Assembly (NCBI RefSeq): GCF_000003815.2
Contig: NC_049988.1
Span: 15,692,040 to 15,756,039, forward strand
From: Branchiostoma floridae
Lineage: Eukaryota > Chordata > Leptocardii > Amphioxiformes > Branchiostomatidae
DNA: 64,000 nt
Reading direction: 5' to 3'
Position numbers and translations under genes: made by a program. Position 1 is the stretch's first letter. Every line of letters begins with the position of its first letter. The notes beneath the pieces are model-generated. The model was not told where the DNA came from. It searched no databases and was given only the letters and a program-made list of their open reading frames with translations. This document shows positions 35,701 through 39,930 of this stretch, piece after piece.

Positions 35701-36866
35701 CAGCTTACTTTTGGGACACGCTGCCCAACGAATCGGTGACGTCAGTGAATCTTGTTTACACATGCTCATCCAATGCAACGTCATCAGAACAAATGTTTAT
35801 CATCTGAGAACCTTTTGAAAACTTGAGACCTTTTCCTGTTACAAAATGCCGCTTACTAAACTTGTCAGACATGCATTGAGTTACCATTTCTAAAGCAAGG
35901 TTTTGAAATGAGAAAGACCTTCCCTCGGATTTCTTTCTTTGACAAGGTGTGCATGAAATTAAATTACTTCTGATCATTTTTTTCCTTTTGTGTCAGAGCT
36001 AAGGAATGTGTTAATTCTTGAAAAGTACTTACCGTGGACGTGTCAATGTTTGGGGCTTTTGTTGGGTGCACTTCTGGAGGTGGCGGTCTTACTGATTATT
36101 CTTTCATTTGTTATGATAATTAGAAATCCCGATTTAAGTTTTTCCCATAACTTGGTCAACATTGAAGCTAAATATGAAGCACAAAATGGTGCATGTAATA
36201 CTGCTTAAGTTTTGTTGTTGCTTTCTTTATAAAAGTGCAATCTACGATACAAAAGCACTTTTGTTGTATTAATACGTTTCTTCAACGCTTGCATGATCTA
36301 TTTCTTTGGATCACAGATTTGGTATCACACTTTTAAAATCAATTTGCACCAAAATCCTTATCGTTAAATCCAAGCCTTAAACACGGTGAATGAAAATTAG
36401 CGGTCTCCTAAACTTCGCAGCAACTTTCTTAAAACTCTTCACACTTATCTGTAGTTCTGTTTTCATTTCACCGTCAATTGCTAAAGGAAGCAATGTCATT
36501 AGACATCTTTCAAAGCCAATGTAAATGTAGTTCTCAAAGTTTTGTATTTCTCTCTTCTGTTAACAGTTAACCGGCCCGGAGCGGGCAGCCAGAGTGGGGA
36601 GGAAACTTGATTGGTTAGAGACAGCGTTGGAAGAGGCAGCTGTCAAACAAGCGTTAAACTGTGCAAGACTTTCAGCCTCCAAACCAGCAAAAGACTTTGA
36701 CAGGGACAGCCTTTTGATCAGTTTAGAAAATCTGCAGGACGTCACGAAACAGTACCAACATCCGGAGTGGAGATATTACCAGGAAACATTGACGATAGCG
36801 AGACAAAGTATGTCGGACCCAAACCTTGGCAAGTTGGTTCTGGCGCTTATTGGAAAACCGAGTTAG
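11634..36866 (+). CDS. Integrin beta subunit fused in frame to titin-like Ig-FN3-FN3 and two novel repeats (34 exons traced)
   Basis: Type I membrane receptor, predicted to pair with an integrin alpha chain and bind ligand through the beta-I metal site. Exons joined at GT..AG sites give 1,860 codons without a stop; exon lengths and phases are consistent at every junction. Numbering from the first supported exon: PSI end 1-34, Gly/Ser-rich 35-349, RKKR 364-367, hybrid/beta-I from about 380 to 690, hybrid and EGF repeats to about 911, beta-tail to 996, membrane span about 1004-1026, WDT plus SPIY and NPEF 1052-1072, Ig 1095-1190, FN3 1190-1288 and 1289-1390, Gln/Pro linker to 1465, repeat 1 1466-1637, repeat 2 1638-1860. 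A normal integrin beta tail is about 50 residues; here the cytoplasmic part is about 830. The 5' end is incomplete. Integrin identity is certain; the single-transcript fusion rests on frame and splice-site continuity and needs RNA evidence. Confidence 0.85.
11977..12528. repeat. Tandem direct repeat, two units of 276 bp
   Basis: Unit starts at 11977 and 12253 begin catcatgccggactgaacca and stay nearly identical to cacttccgggtt. Each contains a tctcgcgag motif. In the intron after the PSI exon. Confidence 0.93.
13050..13850. repeat. Degenerate array of ATGCAAAT-containing AT-rich units
   Basis: About six copies of atgcaaatgagg..tttgcataaattat.aga spaced roughly 110-240 bp (near 13070, 13190, 13320, 13560, 13690, 13805). 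The octamer and its inverse recur. A relic copy is near 19815. Confidence 0.75.
14187..14709 (+). CDS. Exon: Gly-rich extracellular insert, part 1
   Basis: Starts after a ttgcag acceptor in phase 0 with about 45 non-repetitive residues containing two Cys ([12 protein letters not shown]). It then becomes a long Gly run broken by Ser, Thr, Phe and Ile ([17 protein letters not shown] type repeats). The DNA repeats imperfectly, so it is a coding minisatellite. The donor is uncertain: GT at 14710 or 14713 both leave phase 1, which the next exon needs. No other integrin beta I know has such a segment between PSI and hybrid domains. Confidence 0.75.
14530..14709 (+). repeat. Coding minisatellite in Gly-rich exon
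   Basis: Unit ggaagttttggaggagggagtaccggtggtgg-aggtacaatcggt recurs at 14530, 14584 and 14641 with small length changes of multiples of 3. Confidence 0.9.
15045..15123 (+). CDS. Exon: Ser-tract, part 2 of Gly/Ser insert
   Basis: A TCA/TCG/TCC microsatellite encodes 12 consecutive serines, then [12 protein letters not shown]. Phase 1 in, phase 2 out; donor GTAAGT. The frame links the Gly exons on both sides. The acceptor (tccaaatgtag) has a poor pyrimidine tract. Confidence 0.7.
15170..15484 (+). mobile_element. Non-LTR retrotransposon 3' end (RT C-terminus and tail)
   Basis: The frame encodes [20 protein letters not shown] and ITKKREEVE, then stops; it is followed by gacctgtacttagcccag ... 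caataaaggtcttcat. The protein piece matches the fragment at 60955..61345. It sits in an intron between the Ser exon and Gly exon. Confidence 0.75.
15703..15953 (+). CDS. Exon: Gly-rich insert, part 3
   Basis: Follows ttttgctag. Encodes repeated SSFGGGG units, a long uninterrupted Gly run and then [13 protein letters not shown]. Phase 2 in, phase 1 out, donor GTATTT. The splice phases fit both neighbours. Confidence 0.75.
16125..16218 (+). CDS. Exon: Gly/Ser-rich insert, part 4
   Basis: Encodes [14 protein letters not shown], then GTIGGEGG and an acidic end LTSDDFFT. Acceptor gtacgcag, donor GTCAGT, phase 1 in and phase 2 out. Confidence 0.75.
16592..16716 (+). CDS. Exon: furin-type site and start of hybrid domain
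   Basis: Begins [14 protein letters not shown], then RKKR (residues 364-367) followed by Q-IDDD, and ends [13 protein letters not shown]. The last part matches the conserved integrin beta stretch before the beta-I domain (typically P..L.L.LRPG). A pyrimidine-rich acceptor, phase 2 in, phase 1 out. Confidence 0.9.
17281..17412 (+). CDS. Exon: beta-I domain with MIDAS and ADMIDAS
   Basis: Encodes [33 protein letters not shown] DxSxS is D416, S418, S420; ADMIDAS Asp423 and Asp424 follow. The [12 protein letters not shown] stretch is diagnostic of integrin beta. Donor GTGAGT, phase 1 out. Confidence 0.97.
17520..17706. mobile_element. Dispersed repeat, partial copy of 55748..55955
   Basis: Shares tttagatattgcgt-atacgtaaaa-tatgact and gaaaattcgttctttatc-ctg with the element at 55.75 kb. 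Lies in the integrin beta-I intron. Confidence 0.75.
17852..17948 (+). CDS. Exon: beta-I domain, second segment
   Basis: Encodes [20 protein letters not shown] followed by [11 protein letters not shown], the conserved RxxTxxFxxGFGxFVDK region of integrin beta-I. Acceptor tttttctag, donor GTACGT, phase 2 out. Confidence 0.96.
18428..18599 (+). CDS. Exon: beta-I specificity loop and metal sites
   Basis: Encodes [13 protein letters not shown], then [16 protein letters not shown] and [14 protein letters not shown] ... LVCR. E512 is the MIDAS glutamate; N507 and D509 match the synergistic metal site. The specificity-determining loop is shorter than in human beta-3 and lacks its Cys pair. Donor GTGAGT, phase 0. 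Confidence 0.95.
19048..19215 (+). CDS. Exon: beta-I domain ([10 protein letters not shown])
   Basis: Encodes [20 protein letters not shown], then [20 protein letters not shown] and [13 protein letters not shown]. The IGWR and [14 protein letters not shown] motifs are conserved in integrin beta. Phase 0 at both ends; donor GTATGT. The 3' part is duplicated in the next intron. Confidence 0.96.
19178..19450 (+). repeat. Partial exon duplication in beta-I intron
   Basis: Unit of about 95 bp at 19178, 19275 and (decayed) 19368. The second copy repeats atcaaggggaaatacatgga and cactcacag of the exon end and retains an open frame ([13 protein letters not shown]). Confidence 0.9.
19557..19652 (+). 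CDS. Exon: beta-I domain (DYPS..IFAV)
   Basis: Encodes [12 protein letters not shown] ... [15 protein letters not shown], matching DYPS....L.....IFAV....VY of integrin beta-I. Phase 0 at both ends, long pyrimidine tract before the acceptor. Confidence 0.95.
20051..20146 (+). CDS. Exon: end of beta-I domain
   Basis: Encodes [20 protein letters not shown] then [12 protein letters not shown], the G.L..DSSN...LI...Y motif closing the beta-I domain. Phase 0 at both ends, donor GTAAGT. Confidence 0.94.
20484..20615 (+). CDS. Exon: hybrid domain, C-terminal part (a)
   Basis: Encodes [20 protein letters not shown] ... [20 protein letters not shown]. The C....G..C..V..GD pattern matches the integrin hybrid domain after beta-I. 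Phase 0 at both ends, donor GTAAGG. Confidence 0.92.
20936..21114. mobile_element. MITE in integrin intron, CTCCAAGCAGA family
   Basis: Left aatcttcaagcagatcctac, right gtaggatctgcttggagatt, with TA at each border and an inner inverted pair (tagtatcaaaagctg / cagctttgatacta). Interior shared with 1704..1882. Confidence 0.85.
21169..21324 (+). CDS. Exon: hybrid domain end and first I-EGF cysteines
   Basis: Encodes [20 protein letters not shown] ... [18 protein letters not shown] ... SCDCEA. The KPVGF motif and following CDC are typical of integrin beta. Phase 0 both ends. Confidence 0.94.
21597..21667 (+). CDS. Exon: integrin EGF repeat 1
   Basis: Encodes [19 protein letters not shown], the CN.xGTFECGxCxCxxGW signature of I-EGF1. 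Phase 0 in, phase 2 out, donor GTAAGT. Confidence 0.95.
21815..22026 (+). CDS. Exon: integrin EGF repeats 1-3
   Basis: Encodes [45 protein letters not shown] and ICGG. Cys spacing and the GKFCECDN..C motif match I-EGF2. Phase 2 in, phase 1 out, donor GTTCGT. Confidence 0.95.
22161..22275. repeat. MITE-like short element in EGF intron
   Basis: ggtttacacgagggaaaaatg ... gtcctaaaaatgtcctacga, with inverted tcctaggacacatttttgtc and ccgtgtaaaaacg. Looks like a compact hairpin element. Confidence 0.5.
22706..22827 (+). CDS. Exon: integrin EGF repeat 3
   Basis: Encodes [21 protein letters not shown] then [10 protein letters not shown], matching I-EGF3. Phase 1 in, phase 0 out, donor GTAAGT. Confidence 0.94.
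23035..23095 (-). mobile_element. 3' tail of the same retrotransposon family
   Basis: Minus strand reads cttagcccagtttggcaaaa then atgtacaagaaaggtcttcat, like the other tails. Confidence 0.5.
23318..23422 (+). CDS. Exon: integrin EGF repeat 4
   Basis: Encodes [20 protein letters not shown] ... [11 protein letters not shown], matching I-EGF4, although the usual CGxCxC centre is altered (CACNEG). Phase 0 at both ends. Confidence 0.93.
23906..24035 (+). CDS. Exon: beta-tail domain, part 1
   Basis: Encodes [20 protein letters not shown], then [17 protein letters not shown]. The C..K..CVQC...G motif fits the integrin beta-tail domain; NWT is a possible N-glycosylation site. Phase 0 in, phase 1 out. 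Confidence 0.92.
24656..24781 (+). CDS. Exon: beta-tail domain, part 2
   Basis: Encodes [20 protein letters not shown] ... FVVEVRKDR, like the C...D.DDC...Y.Y......V.V.. end of the beta-tail domain. Phase 1 at both ends. Confidence 0.9.
24795..25000 (-). mobile_element. Non-LTR retrotransposon ORF2 C-terminal fragment
   Basis: Encodes [20 protein letters not shown], then [10 protein letters not shown] and [10 protein letters not shown]. The RRRGRP..T........D...W pattern is the C-terminal end of many LINE reverse transcriptase proteins. Located in the intron before the transmembrane exon. Confidence 0.75.
25087..25120. repeat. (GATTA)n microsatellite
   Basis: Seven pentamer units in the intron before the transmembrane exon. 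Confidence 0.95.
25889..26061 (+). CDS. Exon: transmembrane helix and talin-binding tail start
   Basis: Encodes [11 protein letters not shown], a hydrophobic run of about 23 residues ending in a Cys/Trp cluster (CCLCCWRCW), then [14 protein letters not shown] and AVGWDT. The KDKQEF block corresponds to the HDRxEF inner-membrane motif and WDT to the talin-contact Trp. The Cys cluster could be palmitoylated. Phase 0 out, donor GTGAGT. Confidence 0.95.
26408..26590 (+). repeat. Duplicate of membrane-proximal tail exon segment
   Basis: 54 nt at 26414..26467 repeat the end of the transmembrane exon ([18 protein letters not shown]) including the GTGAGT donor; the following intron text (cattggacaggactgag...gtcattgagatc) also repeats 26300..26395. 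Confidence 0.92.
26840..26909 (+). CDS. Exon: integrin tail with SPIY and NPEF
   Basis: Continues WDT as [18 protein letters not shown], colinear with WDTxxNPxYxxAxTxxxNPxY of integrin beta tails. The first NPxY has Ser for Asn and the second has Phe for Tyr. Phase 0 in, phase 1 out. Reading past the donor would reach a stop within a few codons. Confidence 0.93.
27063..27116 (+). CDS. Exon: short linker after integrin tail
   Basis: An 18-codon exon encoding [17 protein letters not shown], Ala/Val-rich, between the integrin tail and the Ig domain. Phase 1 at both ends, GT..AG sites good. It keeps the frame open into the Ig exon. Confidence 0.75.
27399..27534 (+). CDS. Exon: intracellular Ig domain, first half
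   Basis: Encodes [20 protein letters not shown] ... [15 protein letters not shown]. The G.P.P...W.K strand signature is that of titin/MyBP-C/twitchin I-set Ig domains. The usual strand-B Cys is absent, as in many cytoplasmic Ig domains. Phase 1 in, phase 2 out. Confidence 0.92.
27677..27708. repeat. GA-rich simple repeat
   Basis: agagagagaggagagagagagaaag tract in the Ig intron. Confidence 0.9.
27905..28050 (+). CDS. Exon: intracellular Ig domain, second half
   Basis: Encodes [20 protein letters not shown] followed by [20 protein letters not shown], with the L.I....SD.G.Y.L...N..G core of I-set Ig domains. Ends VVVI in phase 1, joining DKPGPP of FN3 exactly as in titin-type Ig-FN3 junctions. 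Confidence 0.93.
28137..28388. repeat. GT-rich low-complexity tract in Ig-FN3 intron
   Basis: Irregular GTGTGT with A, C interruptions over 250 bp; makes His/Thr and Cys/Val ORF artefacts. Confidence 0.95.
28426..28596 (+). CDS. Exon: FN3 domain 1, first half
   Basis: Encodes [14 protein letters not shown] ... [20 protein letters not shown] and [30 protein letters not shown] is the hallmark of titin/twitchin-family FN3 domains. Phase 1 at both ends. Confidence 0.95.
28714..28911. mobile_element. MITE-like element, CTACCAGGCTC family
   Basis: Left cctctacaaggctcccaatg, right catgtagagcctggtagagg, with inner arms gtcgctgaaaatagtagaaat and its inverse. Lies within an FN3 intron. Confidence 0.65.
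28977..29102 (+). CDS. Exon: FN3 domain 1, second half
   Basis: Encodes [20 protein letters not shown] then [11 protein letters not shown], the L.PG.EY.FRV.A.N..G.G.P motif of FN3. Phase 1 at both ends, donor GTAAGG. Confidence 0.95.
29604..29704 (+). CDS. Exon: FN3 domain 2, first half
   Basis: Encodes [20 protein letters not shown], then [14 protein letters not shown], a second FN3 start. Phase 1 in, phase 0 out, donor GTGAGT. Confidence 0.94.
30117..30321 (+). CDS. Exon: FN3 domain 2, second half
   Basis: Encodes [20 protein letters not shown] ... [20 protein letters not shown] and [10 protein letters not shown]. Closes the second FN3. The donor after 30321 (GTAAAT) or 30312 (GTTCTC) both leave phase 1; the first is better. 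Confidence 0.92.
30928..31152 (+). CDS. Exon: Ser/Gln/Pro-rich linker
   Basis: Encodes 75 residues rich in Ser, Gln, Pro, Met and Gly ([40 protein letters not shown]), probably disordered. Acceptor ttttcag, donor GTGAGG, phase 1 at both ends. The open frame continues past the donor to 31382, so an intron-retaining form with a different end is possible. Confidence 0.8.
32455..32547. repeat. 21-bp minisatellite before novel-repeat acceptor
   Basis: Four to five units of cccgcagtacctccagatag. It lies about 30 bp upstream of the acceptor at 32575. The frame of the next exon is closed here by TGA. Confidence 0.9.
32575..32800 (+). CDS. Exon: novel repeat 1, N-terminal part
   Basis: Encodes [32 protein letters not shown] and [18 protein letters not shown] recognise no known family, but it aligns with exon 34966..35336 (VTLxxKD, P.DQM, GF.P..LL). 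Phase 1 in, phase 2 out. In the frame, a TGA lies just upstream of the acceptor, supporting the boundary. Confidence 0.85.
33484..33559 (+). CDS. Exon: novel repeat 1, middle
   Basis: Encodes [20 protein letters not shown] then HPSFN. The R.N.L.L.H..I..ANE pattern is repeated in the second copy ([18 protein letters not shown]). Phase 2 in, phase 0 out. Confidence 0.85.
33855..34068 (+). CDS. Exon: novel repeat 1, C-terminal part
   Basis: Encodes 71 residues, helical in character, with [37 protein letters not shown] and [13 protein letters not shown]. The last part aligns with the end of the protein ([13 protein letters not shown]). Phase 0 in, phase 1 out. Confidence 0.87.
34966..35336 (+). 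CDS. Exon: novel repeat 2, N-terminal and middle parts
   Basis: Encodes [49 protein letters not shown] and [16 protein letters not shown], then a Ser/Thr-rich stretch ending SSGTGQE. It combines what repeat 1 spreads over two exons. Phase 1 in, phase 0 out, donor GTGGGT. Confidence 0.87.
36567..36866 (+). CDS. Last exon: novel repeat 2, C-terminal part and stop
   Basis: Encodes [52 protein letters not shown] and [13 protein letters not shown], then TAG at 36864. It enters in phase 0, the same intron phase and relative position as before SLDDVL in repeat 1. I found no clear AATAAA soon after the stop. Confidence 0.87.
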   Translation, partial: LTGPERAARVGRKLDWLETALEEAAVKQALNCARLSASKPAKDFDRDSLLISLENLQDVTKQYQHPEWRYYQETLTIARQSMSDPNLGKLVLALIGKPS

Positions 36867-38923
36867 CACACACATATACTTCATATATATGTATATGTCT
36901 AATTTAGACTAAAGCGTCGTTCAAAACGAGCGTCGTTTAAAAAGCACAACTTGAATAGAAAACGTAACAAAATTCTGGATCAGATGACATTTGAAGCTAC
37001 AAGGTGTATTTCGTTGAATACACTAAAACTTTGTGTACTAAATTTTATATCAGATGTCTTACTCGATAGAGAAAGCAATGATGAGACTTAAGAAAATTAG
37101 ATACAGTACCAATTCTCTTAATGAATGTGCGATTGTTGGAATTTACACTATTTTTCAGCTAGTTGCAAACAGTATCGTTCTAGCTGTTCTTATGTACTGT
37201 TAGAAAAAAATCGATTTTATTGTTTAAATGAAGAATGCGCGCAATTTTGATCTTGAAAAAAAAGGAAAAGAGAGTAAATTTGAAAGGAGCTAGAGAGGTA
37301 CTGAATGTTAGATTTACTACTGTCAAGTTAATATATTTATGCTTTAGAAGTATGGAGAAAACTTAGTACTGTTGGGCAAATTGGTGGTAGCGTAATTTCT
37401 AGCGAGTATATATTTGTAGGGTTGCCTTAGGGCAACGGTGTTTGCCATTTTTCACTGATTCCAATGTAGGGCGTTGGACAGTTTTAAGATGATTTGTTTG
37501 TGTTTTGAATTATTTGTGGCCCCGTGCAAGTTCAGATGCAAATGACAGCGTCTAAGTTATTATGGTGAGGTTATTGGCTTCAGTGCATTCAACCTTTCGA
37601 TTGAATAAGACGTATTAAGAAGTAAAGTTACTGTAATTTATGTATGTATATTTGCTTACGTTTTGAATATTGGATTATTTGGGGTGAATGAAATAGGGTG
37701 CTACAGGAGCTGTAATATAAGTTGCAACAGCATCGTAAGCCTGGATGTGCAAAGTCTGTAAAGGTGGGGTCACACATGCGTATACATTCAAGTCCTTTTG
37801 AGGTGCGTATGAAGCTTTTAGTCTCTACCAGGCTCCACAGGTCGCGGGGAAAATAGTACAAATTGAACAAATATAGATACATAACATGCCAGATGAGTTA
37901 GCTGACCGAGAAGTATGGCTAGCGACCCAGCTAACTCGTCTGACATGTTACCTGTTTACGTTTGTCCAATTTCTATTATTTTTCCGACGACCTGTGAGGC
38001 CTGGTATAGGTAAATACTCCCATGAGCGCCTCATATATAAGCACGTGTGACCCCACCTTAACAGACGCCTTAGGTCAGCAATTACCTATAGTAGGGAAAT
38101 GTGCAAGGCACTCTAACGTCCGTATCTGGCATTCCTTTTGATTGTGTCTGAAAGAGACTAGGGTTTGATAGGACGGTGATACCGTATCACGCACTTTAGT
38201 ATCACAAAACAGAATCGTTGCTAAGTTAACAGTTTGCTCGACTGTTAGTTCAGCTTGTCGCTTATACGCTTATCAACAGTAGTGGACACGGGTCGATATT
38301 GTACATTTGAAAATCCAACGAAGGAAATTATCAAGCTGGCTAAACATTTTCCCTTATTATACATTTACCACAGTCTTTTTTTCCTTAATTCAACCATGCT
38401 GTAAGCACAAATCATGCTATACGATGCTTTCTTGTTTTAGATTTGAACATTAAGTCCTAGATATTGTTGGGGATTTTGTATTAAATTATTTGAGGTCTCA
38501 AAAATGCACGGTGTCTGTTTCATTCATAGTTGTTCATTATTTCATTCGTTTATTGATGATCTAAAATACATGGCAGCCCATCCACTACTTTTACATATAT
38601 TATACTGGTTGACTACGGAACAAAAGTTCAATATCTTATGCCATTAGCTTTAGATAACAGTAAATGACTAATGACAAAATTGCAATCGAACATGCACATA
38701 TTCTGCAAACAGACCGGTACAGTACAGTTACTGTCAAAAAAGTTACAGTCATGAGACCACTAAGTTTTCAGACTAAGCTTACAAAACACAACATTAGATC
38801 TGCAAACTTCCTAGCCAATGCGAAGCGTTTCTTTGCTCTATCATTTGTGTGACTACAAAAATATTCCTGCGTGACGTCATAGATCCGAAGGGCTCTTAGT
38901 GCTGTTGAATGCCGTCTTGCTCG
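36867..38923. other. 3' flank of integrin gene and intergenic space
   Basis: AT-rich, with one MITE (37761..38059). It should contain the 3' UTR of the integrin gene, but no canonical polyadenylation signal close to the stop is obvious. A minus-strand AATAAA at 38554..38549 could serve precursor 1. Confidence 0.5.
37761..38059. mobile_element. MITE with TIR AAGGTGGGGTCACAC
   Basis: Left aaggtggggtcacacatgc and right gcacgtgtgaccccacctt are inverted. Inner arms (ctaccaggctccacaggtcg / cgacctgtgaggcctggta) match the elements at 28714 and 52523. Confidence 0.85.
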
Positions 38924-39930
38924 TCACTGCAAAGAAAAGTAAAAAAAGTTTGATGATTGCATGTGCCAGATCAAATGATGAGTAAAACAAGAGAACATTT
39001 ATAATGTTGAGAACTTGACATTCTGTAAACGAATACTCTTTTGTGCACATACATGTATATGCTATAGTTGGGACATGAACAAACACATATTTTACGTAAC
39101 AAGATATTAGAAATACTATTTCTTACTTCTAGTACTCACATAGCTTTTCCAGCACCAATACCAGCTCCCCTTGCTCCAGTCGATACAGATTGTGCGATAC
39201 TTCTTCTTCTTGCCTCTTTTCTGAAGTTCCTCTCCCTTGGCGCTATAATCATAAGCCTCCGAATCGATGGGCAACTCATGTTCAACCGGTGCCATCTTCT
39301 TCGAGTAGTCGTCTCCTTGGTCATTGGCGAGGAAAGAGTCCTGAAAAGTTGAAAGTATTTTATCAGTGCCAGTGCCAATGATTGCTTCCTTCGAGATAAA
39401 AATAGTTCACAAGTTAGGGGCCTTGACCTTTGACATATCATCCACAATGCATGTCGCTACCATGCGTAAGCAGGAACTTGAACCTCGTTGTCTATGGAAT
39501 CTCAAATAACTTTTAACCAATTTGCCCCTTTTTTTTGCTATTTTCAAGATCCTCTACAATACACACTCTACATAGATTCAAATAAACATTGACTTAATTG
39601 GGAAGTAAACTGCAACAGTTTTGAAACGCCTATTTTCAATTTTCTACTGAGGATGTTAACTTTCATATTAAATGCGTGCATACGTTCTATTGTCACAGAG
39701 ATATTTGAGCTAAGATTGTGCTAGAATTCAACATTAAAAGCCAGAGTGAGACTGTCTTTCAAATCTGAACTTACATCTTTGTCGTCCAATCGTTTGAGGA
39801 GATTTCGGAGGGCGGTCAGCCGATCCGGAGAACCGTAGGGCGCAGGCGCAGACTCCGCCGTTGGCAAGGCCAAACACGTCATTAATAGTGACGTCATGAG
39901 AAAGTAAACTGCGACATGTGTGTTGACCAT
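38924..39930 (-). CDS. Secreted cyclic-peptide precursor 1 (join 39775..39930, 39140..39340, 38924..38926)
   Basis: A predicted 119-residue secreted precursor. Met at 39930 has a good Kozak context (aatATGG) and starts a signal peptide (VYFLMTSLLMTCLALPTA). Exon 1 ends LLKRLDDKD at a GTAAGT donor. Exon 2 (39140..39340) begins after ttttcag, is acidic, then reads LQKRGKKKKYR before TICIDWSKGSWYWCWKSY; donor GTGAGT, both phase 0. A third exon after ctttgcag opens with TGA, so the protein ends at KSY. Without that splice it would read VSTRSKK and stop at 39116. Basic sites before a C-terminal Cys loop are the layout of somatostatin, urotensin II and MCH precursors; the loop (10 residues between Cys) is not one I can name. 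Confidence 0.65.
39140..39340 (-). CDS. Peptide precursor 1, exon 2 (acidic spacer, basic site, C-x10-C)
   Basis: 67 codons in phase 0. Acidic spacer DSFLANDQGDDYSKK, HELPIDSEAYDY, then EELQKRGKKKKYR as candidate processing sites, then a loop C-IDWSKGSWYW-C followed by WKSY. The Trp-rich loop is well suited to receptor binding. Confidence 0.7.
39775..39930 (-). CDS. Peptide precursor 1, exon 1 (signal peptide)
   Basis: 52 codons: MVNTHVAVYFLMTSLLMTCL, then ALPTAESAPAPYG and a dibasic-containing helix LRNLLKRLDDKD. Signal cleavage is likely after CLA or AESA. Donor GTAAGT on the minus strand. Confidence 0.7.
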
